Below, one piece after another: positions 28,124 through 36,608 of a DNA stretch of 64,000 nucleotides. The notes under the pieces are model-generated. The model made no database searches, was not told where the DNA came from, and saw only the letters and a program-made list of their open reading frames with translations. The translations under genes and the position numbers were made by a program. Numbering within the stretch: position 1 is the stretch's first letter; each line of letters starts with the position of its first letter. The DNA comes from Mesorhizobium terrae (lineage in GTDB: Bacteria > Pseudomonadota > Alphaproteobacteria > Rhizobiales > Rhizobiaceae): contig NZ_CP044218.1 of assembly GCF_008727715.1 (NCBI RefSeq), positions 5,563,501-5,627,500 of the forward strand, written 5' to 3'.

Positions 28124-28587
28124 GGCAGATCCTTGATCTTGCGGGCCGGGTTGCCAGCATAAATGGCGGCTTCAGTGATATCTTTGGTGACGACTGCGCC
28201 GGCACCGATAACGGCCCGATCACATATATATACTGGCAGTATCGTAGCGTTGCTGCCGATCGAGACCCGGTTTCCAACCCGTGTTGATTGCCATAGGCTC
28301 TTATCGCCACGCGCAGGCCCCCCGCGCGAAAACCGGTCATTGATAAACATCACACCGTGACCGATGAAGCAGTCTTCCCCGATGCTTGTGAATTCACATA
28401 CGAAGCTGTGCGACTGTATTCTGCTACCCCGGCCGACGGTGACCGATTTCTGAATTTCCACAAAGGGGCCGATGAACACTTCGTCCTCGACATTGCAGCC
28501 GTAGAGGTTGCACGGCTCGATAACGGTGACGTCACGCCCGAACGATACATCTACGATTCCCGCCGAGAGGCGTCTAACGTCAGCCAT
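28120..28587 (-). CDS. Hexapeptide-repeat sugar N-acetyltransferase (WbpD/WlbB-like)
   Basis: 155 residues from the ATG at 28587; the frame stays open upstream to 28707 but that part overlaps the preceding gene and is unlike the family. Left-handed beta-helix made of hexapeptide repeats (CNLYGCNVEDEVFIGPFVEI; VGNRVSIGSNATILP; CDRAVIGAGAVVTKDI) ending in AIYAGNPARKI. WbpD/WlbB acetylate the 3-amino group of UDP-GlcNAc3NA. It overlaps the upstream dehydrogenase by 8 nt and the downstream aminotransferase by 4 nt. Confidence 0.87.
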   Translation of the reverse strand: MADVRRLSAGIVDVSFGRDVTVIEPCNLYGCNVEDEVFIGPFVEIQKSVTVGRGSRIQSHSFVCEFTSIGEDCFIGHGVMFINDRFSRGGPARGDKSLWQSTRVGNRVSIGSNATILPVYICDRAVIGAGAVVTKDITEAAIYAGNPARKIKDLP

Positions 28588-29650
28588 CGCGTCTACCCAG
28601 CAAAGGAAAGACCGGGGCGGACTTGAGATCGATTCGCTGTCCTGTTTCGATAGACTTATAGATCGCGTGAATAAGTTGGAGACTCCGTCGTCCTTGGGTG
28701 CCGTCAACTAGATGCGGTACTGATCGATCCAAACAATCAACCACATGCTGATAATAGGCTTGATGGCCGAAGCCGTAGACGCTTGGAGGATTGACTGAGT
28801 ATCTTTCCAACACCTCTGCGTCCCCTTCCTCTTCGTGAGTAAAACGCCAAGTCAGCATCTTGTTGACCGCAAAGCCACCAATTACGACAGTGCCTTCTGA
28901 CCCCAAAATGGACAAGGAACCCTCTAGATCTGTTGGGCGTGCAGCTGTTGTCGCTTCTATGACCCCGAGTGCTCCGCTAGCGAATTTCAAAGTCGCGATG
29001 GCAGTATCTTCTGCTTCGATATGGGCAAGGGACGTTGTTGCCATCCCCTGAACTGACTCCACTTCGCCCATCATCCATTCCAATAGATCTATATGATGAC
29101 TGGCCTGGTTGGTCAGCACACCACCATCGAGCGCCCAGGTACCTCGCCACGAAGCTTGATCATAATACGATTGCGGTCGACACCAGCGTACCCTCACGGT
29201 GCCAAGGACCAGTTTGCCAAAGCGACCACGCTGCAGAGCATCACGTAACTTAATCACAGGGACGTTGAAACGGTTCTGCTTGACGACGAACAGCCTTACA
29301 TTCGCCTCCTCGCATGCAAGAATCATCCTATCAGCATCGTCTAGGCTCAAAGCCATCGGCTTTTCAACGACGATTGGCATGCCATAACCTGCAAGCTCTA
29401 TGACCTGGTCGGGGTGTTTTCCGCTTTCAGTCAAAACGGACACTGCGTTTACCAAACCCGACCGCATCATTTCGTGCATATCGACGAACCAAGGAACTCC
29501 GAATTCGTCAGCGATGGCCTTGGCTCTCTCTGGCACAACGTCGCAAACTGCGCCCAGCGAGGCACCGGGAACAGCCTTGTGTCCAAGCAGTTCCGAATGT
29601 CTCTTTGCTATGCGGCCACATCCAACAAGACCAAACTTCCAACGATCCAT
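28580..29650 (-). CDS. Gfo/Idh/MocA sugar dehydrogenase (WlbA-like)
   Basis: 356 residues from the ATG at 29650. Rossmann motif KFGLVGCGRIAKRHSELL, EKP motif (VVEKPMALSLDDADR), KQNRFN, and NQASHHIDLLEWMMG in the catalytic domain. In this genetic setting (followed by WlbB- and WlbC-like genes, all overlapping) it is the likely C3-dehydrogenase that makes the 3-keto sugar nucleotide. The published substrate for this set is UDP-GlcNAc-uronate, but the UDP-GlcNAc 6-dehydrogenase that makes it is not in this window, so the true substrate is open. Confidence 0.82.
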   Translation of the reverse strand: MDRWKFGLVGCGRIAKRHSELLGHKAVPGASLGAVCDVVPERAKAIADEFGVPWFVDMHEMMRSGLVNAVSVLTESGKHPDQVIELAGYGMPIVVEKPMALSLDDADRMILACEEANVRLFVVKQNRFNVPVIKLRDALQRGRFGKLVLGTVRVRWCRPQSYYDQASWRGTWALDGGVLTNQASHHIDLLEWMMGEVESVQGMATTSLAHIEAEDTAIATLKFASGALGVIEATTAARPTDLEGSLSILGSEGTVVIGGFAVNKMLTWRFTHEEEGDAEVLERYSVNPPSVYGFGHQAYYQHVVDCLDRSVPHLVDGTQGRRSLQLIHAIYKSIETGQRIDLKSAPVFPLLGRRDG

Positions 29651-29716
29651 ATCGTTGCGTTCCTGACTATCGGGCGACACCAGTCGTACTGGCTACCGCA
29701 CAGTTGCTGTAAAAAT

Positions 29717-31057
29717 TTATGACGAAGGACGAACCGTCTGACGACCGATCGAATAGTAGACGATGCCCGCCGATCGCATTCGTGAGGGTTCGTATATGTT
29801 GCGCCCATCTATCACGATCGGATGGGCTAGAGTGTGAGTAAACAGCGAGGGTTCGACTGTCCGGAAGGCCTTCCACTCGGTACATATCACCAGCGCATCG
29901 CTACCATGAAGCGCATCGATTGCAGTTTCACAAAGAACTAGGTCAGCCCGATCACCGTATATACGACTACATTCTTCCATCGCCTTCGGATCAAATGCCC
30001 GAACCCGAGCGCCCGCTGCCCACAAACTGTCCATCAGAGTTCGGCTTGGCGCTTCACGCATGTCGTCCGTATTTGGCTTAAAGGCGAGTCCCCAAACGGC
30101 GATTGTCTTTCCTGCCAGGTTCCCAGAGAATGCGTCAGAAACTTTGGCAAATAAATTTTGTTTTTGGTTTTCGTTGACCAACTCTACCGCGGCGAGCACG
30201 CCGGCATCCAGTCCCAAGCTCGCAGCGGAACGAGTGAGTGCCCTTATATCCTTAGGAAAGCAGGAGCCGCCGTAGCCACACCCCGGATATATGAAATGAT
30301 AGCCTATCCGTGGATCAGAGCCGATGCCGATGCGCACATGCTCAATATCTGCTCCAATGCGCTCGGCGATATTCGCCAACTCATTCATGAGACTAATTTT
30401 GGTCGCCAGCATGGCATTTGCGGCATATTTAGTCAGTTCAGCCGACCGGATATCCATCGCAATTATTTTGTCGTGATTGCGATTATAAGGCGCATAGAGT
30501 TCGCGCATTAACTCTAGGGCTTGAGCAGTTTCTGCGCCAATGACGATACGTGTCGCCTTTGTAAAATCGTCGATTGCAGCACCCTCCTTGAGAAATTCAG
30601 GGTTTGAGCAAACATCAAAATCGATGCTCTGATTGCGTGCCATCAACTGCTTCTTGATCTCGCTTTCGACAGCGTCAGCCGTCCCAACGGGAACCGTAGA
30701 CTTGTTTACGATGAGCTTGTATTCTCCCATATGGATGCCGATCGTTTGCGCGACCGCCATTACATAACGCAAGTCGGCACTCCCATCCTCGTCCGGCGGG
30801 GTTCCCACAGCGATAAACAATATGTTGCCATGGGCAACGCCTCTGGCAGCATCAGTTGTGAAATCCAGATTTCCGCCAACTCGATTGGTTTCGATCATCG
30901 CTCCCAGACCGGGCTCATAGATCGGCACAATGCCATCGCGCAGTTTCTCGATTTTATCCCGGTCGACGTCGACGCAAACAACATCATTGCCGACGTCGGC
31001 CAGGCACGCGCCTGTTACCAGTCCAACATAGCCGCTACCGAAAACCGTTATTTTCAT
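29717..31057 (-). CDS. ugd: UDP-glucose 6-dehydrogenase
   Basis: Oxidises UDP-glucose to UDP-glucuronate with two NAD. 446 residues: [20 protein letters not shown] (Rossmann), [17 protein letters not shown], catalytic C266 in [11 protein letters not shown], and the C-terminal UDP-binding domain ([17 protein letters not shown]). The [10 protein letters not shown] form marks a UDP-glucose enzyme, not the WbpA/WecC type (GGHCIP) acting on UDP-HexNAc. ATG at 31057 preferred over the TTG one codon before. It begins 131 nt downstream of the WbpL-like gene and precedes the WlbA-like gene by 66 nt. Confidence 0.93.
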   Translation of the reverse strand: MKITVFGSGYVGLVTGACLADVGNDVVCVDVDRDKIEKLRDGIVPIYEPGLGAMIETNRVGGNLDFTTDAARGVAHGNILFIAVGTPPDEDGSADLRYVMAVAQTIGIHMGEYKLIVNKSTVPVGTADAVESEIKKQLMARNQSIDFDVCSNPEFLKEGAAIDDFTKATRIVIGAETAQALELMRELYAPYNRNHDKIIAMDIRSAELTKYAANAMLATKISLMNELANIAERIGADIEHVRIGIGSDPRIGYHFIYPGCGYGGSCFPKDIRALTRSAASLGLDAGVLAAVELVNENQKQNLFAKVSDAFSGNLAGKTIAVWGLAFKPNTDDMREAPSRTLMDSLWAAGARVRAFDPKAMEECSRIYGDRADLVLCETAIDALHGSDALVICTEWKAFRTVEPSLFTHTLAHPIVIDGRNIYEPSRMRSAGIVYYSIGRQTVRPSS

Positions 31058-31188
31058 CAAAGCCCAAATTCAGAATTGCTGCGTCGATCACAAAGACGCG
31101 GCTTAATGCCATTTTTCATTTTACATGTCGAGATTTTCAACGACCATACTCACCCGCGATACAACAGAAAACGGTTCCGCAAAAAGAT

Positions 31189-32190
31189 TCACATACGCTT
31201 CGAGAATGAGCGCATGCAGATTCCAACCAGTCCACCACCGCCAACAACAGCAGCAACCTGAACCACAGGCGTGGGCCAAAAAACTGTCGCTATGGCCAAC
31301 GCGCAAAGCACCAAATTGAGAGCAAAGACCGTCGAAGAGATGCGCAGCGCCGAAAGACCGCTATCCGCCGCTCTTTGATAATAATGGGTACGGTGCGCCT
31401 TCCAAAGCTGCTCGCGATTCACCAAACGCCGGCAGGCAGTCACCGTTGCGTCGGCACAAAAATACAAAGGCAGAAGGATTGCTACCGCCCAATACCCTTG
31501 CGCCGCTGTTTCATACAACAACCAAGCTACGATAAGCCCTATTGGAAGCGATCCAACATCCCCCAAGAACAGCTTTGCTCGCGGCCAGTTGAATAAAGCA
31601 AAACCCAATAAGGAGCCACAAAGCGCCACAGCTACTAAACTTTCCAACGACCCCAAAAATCCGAACCATCCCAACAATCCGATACAAGCAGTAAGGGGCA
31701 CCATTTCGCCGACCACAATAAGGTCCACGCCATCCATAAAATTTACTAGATTGATAAACCAAGTACCAGCAAGTATCGTAACCAGAAAAACAACCTGGTA
31801 CGGCATATATGCTTCTAGAATATTTGACCCATCTACCCCCCACATAAGAACGACTGCAACTGCGGCAACCTGGCCAATGAATCGCACCAAAGGTGGCACA
31901 TCCCATTTGTCGTCCAGAGCCCCAACGATAGCCAAGAAAACCGCTGAACAAGCTAAGATGTGCAGCCGCAATCCATTAACGTTGTAATCTGAGGCGACAA
32001 TACCGATCCAGACGCACAGCACCGTCACGATCACCACAGCTGCGCCACCTCCCTGAGGGGTCGGAACGCGATGTCCTGACCGCTCGTTCGGTTGAGCCGT
32101 CAAGTAACGCGCGAAAACCGGCATCATCGCAAAAGTGAGACCGGCACATAAAACAAAAGACAAAAGAATGATAACGATCAAAATGACCAT
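31189..32190 (-). CDS. WbpL/WecA-family undecaprenyl-phosphate HexNAc-1-phosphate transferase
   Basis: Initiates the polysaccharide by moving a sugar-1-phosphate (QuiNAc, FucNAc or GlcNAc type) onto undecaprenyl phosphate in the inner membrane. 333 residues with about ten hydrophobic spans. Family motifs: GALDDKWDV, NFMDGVD, FLGDVGSLPIG and the HRTHYYQRA loop. Length and pattern match WbpL and Rhizobium WreU. First gene of a minus-strand operon reaching to the wzx remnant; divergent from the WbpM-like dehydratase with a 307-bp shared promoter region. Confidence 0.9.
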   Translation of the reverse strand: MVILIVIILLSFVLCAGLTFAMMPVFARYLTAQPNERSGHRVPTPQGGGAAVVIVTVLCVWIGIVASDYNVNGLRLHILACSAVFLAIVGALDDKWDVPPLVRFIGQVAAVAVVLMWGVDGSNILEAYMPYQVVFLVTILAGTWFINLVNFMDGVDLIVVGEMVPLTACIGLLGWFGFLGSLESLVAVALCGSLLGFALFNWPRAKLFLGDVGSLPIGLIVAWLLYETAAQGYWAVAILLPLYFCADATVTACRRLVNREQLWKAHRTHYYQRAADSGLSALRISSTVFALNLVLCALAIATVFWPTPVVQVAAVVGGGGLVGICMRSFSKRM

Positions 32191-32497
32191 AACGCGCTCG
32201 TCAATTTTTCAGCAACTTAGGTTTCGGCCGCCAAGGCTCTTCAAACAGAGCGGCCATTGTCTAATGTCGTCAAACCATCCAGGTCAAGACAGCCGCCCGA
32301 TCAACGCGCTCCGCGTCCACGATCAACGAGACATCAAATCGAAGCCTCGAACCACGAATCGTCGCGTCATCACCTTCAAAAGCTAATGCCGATCACGTAA
32401 AAGGTGGAAGGCATATTGCCAGATGCCTTGTTGACATAATTTGCTCGTTGTATGCCGGCCTGCGAGTATGCCCATTTGAAGATCGAGTAAGAGAACA
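32191..32497. promoter_or_regulatory. Divergent promoter region of the WbpL-like and WbpM-like genes
   Basis: 307 bp without a gene. It contains an inverted repeat AAGGCAT-N8-ATGCCTT (32408-32429) followed by a TTGACA box (32431-32436) on the plus strand, 60 nt before the dehydratase start. A matching -10 at normal spacing is not clear. Binding of a regulator to the inverted repeat is inference. Confidence 0.4.
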
Positions 32498-34429
32498 TTG
32501 TCCAGGAAAATCACTCTGCGCCGTTTGGCAAATCTCTGCGACATTGCAGTTGCAGCACTGGCATTTCTAGCCGCTTATATAACCGCTTATGGCAGCATTT
32601 CGGCTGTTGACGCCGGCGGGGTTCTCATCAAGACTTTTGCATTTGCTGCTGTTAGCGGCATCATGTTCTGGGTATTCGGACTAACGCGAGGGTCTTGGCG
32701 CTATGTTTCAATCCCGGATGTTATCTCAATCATCAAAGCTTCGCTTTTCGCCATAGCTATCTACACCATCGGCGCTTTTCTTCTCTTCCGCGGCGACAAC
32801 ATTCCTCGAAGCGTGCCAGTTCTCACTTTCTTTTTTCAGGTGGTAGGACTTTCAGCTGCGAGACTTGCTTACCGACTGAGTCTCGAACGAGCGGAGCTTT
32901 TTCCCGCAATTTCCAATTCACGGCGTCCGGGGGGTACTCGGCAAGTTCTGCTCCTTGGGCTGTCAGATCACGCGGAAAGTTTCATCCGAGCAGTAAACCG
33001 ACAGCAAAATTCGAACATCAATGTCGTCGGAATTCTTGATGATTCCCATATCAATGAGGCACGTGCCGTCCGCGGAGTGCGGGTTGTAGGAGCGTTCAAC
33101 GATCTTGAAGCAATACTTAGGCGACTGGCTGCTGGCCGGAAGCAGGTAACTGAGATTATCGTCACCGAAGATATGCCCGATCGCCGTCGACTGGGGGTAA
33201 TTGTTGAGAAAGCGACTGCTTGTGGCCTGAAAATATCGAAAATACCAGACCACACGCAACCAGCGACACTTACCAATGGAACGGTTTTTGAACTGAAGCC
33301 CATCGAGCTGGAAGATTTACTGGGTCGTCCTGAGGTACATACCGATATCGACGGTGTCGCGCGATTGATCAAGGGCTGCAGGGTACTTGCGACCGGTGCG
33401 GGCGGCTCAATCGGCTCAGAACTTTGCCGACAGATCGCAACGTTTGGCCCAGATCAGTTAATCATCACGGACAGTTCCGAATTCCATCTTTATATGCTCG
33501 ACAAGGAATTGCGTGAGACACATCCAAACCTCACGATTGTTACTCGCATTGCCAATGTTCGCGACGAGGGGCGCATCAACCAGCTATTTGCACAATTTAA
33601 GCCAAATGTCGTCTTCCACGCGGCCGCGCTGAAACACGTGCCGTTGGTCGAAGACAACCCTGTTGAAGGCGTGAAGACGAACGTCGTTGGCACCTGTAAC
33701 GTAGCAAATGCGGCGGTGGCGAACGGAACATCCACTTTCGTTATGATATCAACGGATAAGGCTGTTAATCCGACCAACATTATGGGCGCTACGAAACGAG
33801 CGGCGGAGGCTTATTGTCAGTCTCTGGACGTAGGGTCCCCCCACACGCGTTTCAAGACAGTTCGGTTCGGCAATGTGCTTGGTTCCAATGGATCTGTTGT
33901 TCCACGCTTTCAGGAGCAGATCGCTACTGGCGGACCCGTGACTGTAACCCATCCACATATTGTTCGGTTCTTCATGACAATACCGGAGGCGGTACGGCTG
34001 GTTTTGCACGCATCTGCCCAAGCCATGGGGCGCCCAACTGAGCGCGGCAAGATAATGGTTCTTGACATGGGGGAGCCGGTCAAAATCGTCGACTTGGCCG
34101 AGCGAATGATCCAGTTAGCTGGCTTCAAGCCACACATCGACATTGACATAGTTTTTACCGGGTTACGCCCCGGCGAAAAATTGTACGAAGAGCTCTTCGA
34201 TCCAACGGAAATACAGGATGGCCGTACCGAACAAGGTTACGTGATTGCCGCGCCGCGCGTGATCGACCAAGCGTTGCTTGAGCGAACACTGAAGGGTCTA
34301 ACCGAAGCCGTAGAACGAAATGACGTAGAACGCAGCATCGATCTGCTTTCCCATATCGTGCCAGAATATCGTAGAGAGTATACCGACCCCACCCAACCAG
34401 TTTCAGAAACGGTTATGAAAAAACCTTAG
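32498..34429 (+). CDS. Membrane-bound UDP-GlcNAc 4,6-dehydratase (WbpM/FlaA1-like nucleoside-diphosphate sugar epimerase)
   Basis: Makes UDP-4-keto-6-deoxy-GlcNAc, the precursor of QuiNAc, FucNAc or bacillosamine-type sugars. 643 residues: four N-terminal transmembrane segments (about 13-33, 45-62, 82-98, 105-123), a CoA-binding-like Rossmann domain (about 148-255), and a catalytic SDR domain from about 293 with TGAGGSIGSELC, STDKAVNP (418-425) and M-x3-K (MGATK, 429-433) in place of Y-x3-K, as in WbpM. The start is TTG at 32498; the next Met is inside the membrane region, so no better start exists. It probably supplies both the WbpV-like reductase and, possibly, the CBS-aminotransferase. Confidence 0.92.
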   Translation: MSRKITLRRLANLCDIAVAALAFLAAYITAYGSISAVDAGGVLIKTFAFAAVSGIMFWVFGLTRGSWRYVSIPDVISIIKASLFAIAIYTIGAFLLFRGDNIPRSVPVLTFFFQVVGLSAARLAYRLSLERAELFPAISNSRRPGGTRQVLLLGLSDHAESFIRAVNRQQNSNINVVGILDDSHINEARAVRGVRVVGAFNDLEAILRRLAAGRKQVTEIIVTEDMPDRRRLGVIVEKATACGLKISKIPDHTQPATLTNGTVFELKPIELEDLLGRPEVHTDIDGVARLIKGCRVLATGAGGSIGSELCRQIATFGPDQLIITDSSEFHLYMLDKELRETHPNLTIVTRIANVRDEGRINQLFAQFKPNVVFHAAALKHVPLVEDNPVEGVKTNVVGTCNVANAAVANGTSTFVMISTDKAVNPTNIMGATKRAAEAYCQSLDVGSPHTRFKTVRFGNVLGSNGSVVPRFQEQIATGGPVTVTHPHIVRFFMTIPEAVRLVLHASAQAMGRPTERGKIMVLDMGEPVKIVDLAERMIQLAGFKPHIDIDIVFTGLRPGEKLYEELFDPTEIQDGRTEQGYVIAAPRVIDQALLERTLKGLTEAVERNDVERSIDLLSHIVPEYRREYTDPTQPVSETVMKKP

Positions 34430-34620
34430 TTATCGGCATCTATGGAATTCGATCTCCAGCAATCTAGTTTCGGTGTTTCTTCCCAATCGACAGTTCAAGA
34501 TACTTTGGACGGCGATTGCTAGACATATTCGATCGTCCCCGATCGACTTAATGTCGAAATCTGTTCCCACAACGCTGACTGAACTCTATTCGACTCCAAG
34601 TAAAATGGAGACCTTAGGTT
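34430..34620. other. Right boundary of the polysaccharide island
   Basis: 191 bp with no gene. Base composition returns from island-like to the high-GC style of the flanking chromosome at about 34620. No tRNA, direct repeat or integrase gene is seen here. Confidence 0.5.
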
Positions 34621-35529
34621 ATGCCCCCGAAATTCGATGCCCGGTTCGAGCCCGCCTATGGGGTGGCGGTGGAGGTGGCGCCGGGCGTTTTGCGCGTCAC
34701 TGCCAATAATCCAAGCCCGTTCACTTTCCATGGCACCAATTCCTACATCGTCGGTCGCGACACGTTGGCCGTCATCGATCCCGGGCCGGAGGACGAGGCG
34801 CATTTCAAGACATTGGTCGAGGCGATCGCCGGGCGGCCGGTAAGCCATATCTTCGTCAGCCACACACATCGCGATCACTCGCCGCTGGCCACCAGACTGA
34901 AGGCCGCGACCGGGGCCGTTGTCTTGGCCGAGGGGCCACACCGCCCGGCCCGGCCACTCAGGATAGGCGAGACCAATCCGCTCGATGCCAGCGCCGACAC
35001 CGAATTCAGGCCCGACATCGCGCTGCCGGACGATTCCGTCATCACAGGCGACGACTGGGCGATCCGTACAGTTCTGACGCCCGGGCACACCGCCAACCAT
35101 GCGGCCTTCGCCCTGGAAGGCACCGGCATCCTGTTCTCGGCCGACCATGTCATGGCCTGGGCGACCAGCATCGTGGCGCCGCCCGATGGCGCCATGGCCG
35201 ACTATATGCGCTCGCTCGACCGCCTGCTGGAGCGGCACGACCGTGTGCTGCTGCCCGGCCATGGCGGACCGGTGACGGCGCCCAAAACCTTCATCCGCGG
35301 GCTAAAGGCGCACCGCAAGATGCGCGAGCGCGCGGTGCTGGAACGGCTGAAACAAGGCGACCGCACCATCAAGGCGGTGGTCGAGGCGATTTACCGCGAG
35401 ACCGATCCCAGACTGCACGGCGCCGCCGGGCTCTCCGTGCTGGCGCATCTGGAAGATTTGGTGGCTCGCGGCCTTGTCGTCACCGAGGGCGCGATTTCTA
35501 TCGACGGCGTCTATCTGCCGGCATCATAA
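34621..35529 (+). CDS. MBL-fold metallo-hydrolase (LACTB2/beta-lactamase-like)
   Basis: 302 residues. Metallo-beta-lactamase fold with the metal motif HTHRDH (H-x-H-x-D-H), a further His in TPGHTANH, D in FSADHVMAW, and His in LPGHGGPV; C-terminal winged-helix-like region (RTIKAVVEAIYRE, HLEDLVARGLV) as in LACTB2-type proteins. The substrate is unknown; relatives hydrolyse thioesters or nucleic acids. ATG at 34621. It is the first chromosomal-style gene to the right of the island and stands alone on its strand. Confidence 0.87.
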   Translation: MPPKFDARFEPAYGVAVEVAPGVLRVTANNPSPFTFHGTNSYIVGRDTLAVIDPGPEDEAHFKTLVEAIAGRPVSHIFVSHTHRDHSPLATRLKAATGAVVLAEGPHRPARPLRIGETNPLDASADTEFRPDIALPDDSVITGDDWAIRTVLTPGHTANHAAFALEGTGILFSADHVMAWATSIVAPPDGAMADYMRSLDRLLERHDRVLLPGHGGPVTAPKTFIRGLKAHRKMRERAVLERLKQGDRTIKAVVEAIYRETDPRLHGAAGLSVLAHLEDLVARGLVVTEGAISIDGVYLPAS

Positions 35530-35584
35530 CACCTGTCGGCCCGGCGTCGCTGACAATGCTGCGATCGAAGCAGCGATCGAGCAC

Positions 35585-35679
35585 CGTGCGTCCTCACGGA
35601 CGCGCAAAGCACGCTCCAGCGCTTTGATTTGGCGCATGATCCTTCCCGAAAACTGCTCCGAATTCCGGGCCATGCGCCA
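35585..35679 (+). repeat. Bipartite intergenic palindromic repeat, copy 1
   Basis: Two hairpins in tandem: GCGTCC/GGACGC (35588-35603, loop TCAC) and GGCGCATG/CATGCGCC (35631-35678). The same arrangement, in inverted orientation, is found at 45968-46066. Located between the convergent MBL and DUF1499 genes. It resembles the mosaic extragenic repeats widespread in rhizobia. Confidence 0.7.
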
Positions 35680-35702
35680 GCCGCCGCTCAGGCCCGCCTC
35701 AT

Positions 35703-36491
35703 TCACTGCGCCGCGGTGGCGCCGATCTGGGCGGAAACCTCCTGGTCGAGCTCGGTGAGGAAAGAGGTAATGCGCTGGGCGTTGTCGCCAAGGTCGTGGC
35801 GGCCGTAACGCGAGGCGGAACGCATATCGACCAGCGTCGTCTCGCCGTCGGCGGTGATGCGGATCGCCACATCGGAGGGCAGGTCGAGCCCAAGCGAGGT
35901 GGCCAGCGCGTTGATGGTTACCTCGATCTGGCCTTCCTGGGGCGCCGGCAGGTCGCCGACGATTGTCCAGCCGCGCCCGTCCAGCACGTTCTCCACCGCG
36001 TCGACCGTCTCGTCGAAAGGCAGGTCGTAGCGGTGGCCGGTCACCAGCGGATAGACATCCGCCTGCAGCCGCGCCTCGCCCGGCGTCGGCGCCGACAGCG
36101 CGTTCATGGCGGGCGTGCGCGTGCTGACGTCCAGTCGCGGCGGATTGTCGAGATCGGTCGAGATGTCGCGCAATGGCGGATAGGAGGCGATCCGATAGCC
36201 GGCATAGCCGTAGGGCGCCAGCACCAGCACCGCCAGCAAGGCGCCGACCGACAGGTTGCGTCCGCCGATGGCGCCATGGCTCCACAGCCTCGCCAGGGCG
36301 AAGCCGGCGAACAGTAGGGCAAATGCGGCCAGAATGGCGACCAGCGCCAGCACCCAGAGGAAGCCGCCGGTTTCGACCAAGCCATAATGGTGGCCGACCC
36401 AGGCTGTGATCAGCAGCACCGCCGAGAAGGCACCGGTGCGCCTGGACCAGCCAGCCGCCCTTGCCACCTGCCGTTCGGGATATTCCGTCAT
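35703..36491 (-). CDS. DUF1499 domain-containing membrane protein
   Basis: 262 residues from the ATG at 36491 (a TTG at 36563 would add 24 residues without family support). Three hydrophobic spans in the first 110 residues (AVLLITAWVGHHYG; FLWVLALVAILAAFALLFAG; LSVGALLAVLVLAPYGYAG) place it in the inner membrane. The DUF1499 part (about 120-255) has YDLPFDETVDAVENVLDGRG and VDMRSASRYGRHDLGDNAQR. Function unknown. Downstream end converges with the MBL gene; upstream is the acyl-CoA synthetase gene on the same strand. Confidence 0.85.
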   Translation of the reverse strand: MTEYPERQVARAAGWSRRTGAFSAVLLITAWVGHHYGLVETGGFLWVLALVAILAAFALLFAGFALARLWSHGAIGGRNLSVGALLAVLVLAPYGYAGYRIASYPPLRDISTDLDNPPRLDVSTRTPAMNALSAPTPGEARLQADVYPLVTGHRYDLPFDETVDAVENVLDGRGWTIVGDLPAPQEGQIEVTINALATSLGLDLPSDVAIRITADGETTLVDMRSASRYGRHDLGDNAQRITSFLTELDQEVSAQIGATAAQ

Positions 36492-36579
36492 CGCCACCAG
36501 TTTCCCCAGTCCGGTCCGAGGTTTAGAGCGTTTCGGCGCCGGATTGAAGATGAAAGGCGGCAATCCTCTCGCCTTTTCC

Positions 36580-36598
36580 GGGGAGATCGATTCTCCCC
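36580..36598 (-). terminator. Hairpin downstream of the acyl-CoA synthetase gene
   Basis: 7-bp perfect GC-rich stem GGGGAGA/TCTCCCC with a 5-nt loop, starting 11 nt beyond the stop codon of the acyl-CoA synthetase gene. No T-run follows on the minus strand, so it may terminate weakly or protect the 3' end. Confidence 0.35.
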
Positions 36599-36608
36599 AG
36601 GTCGTGGC

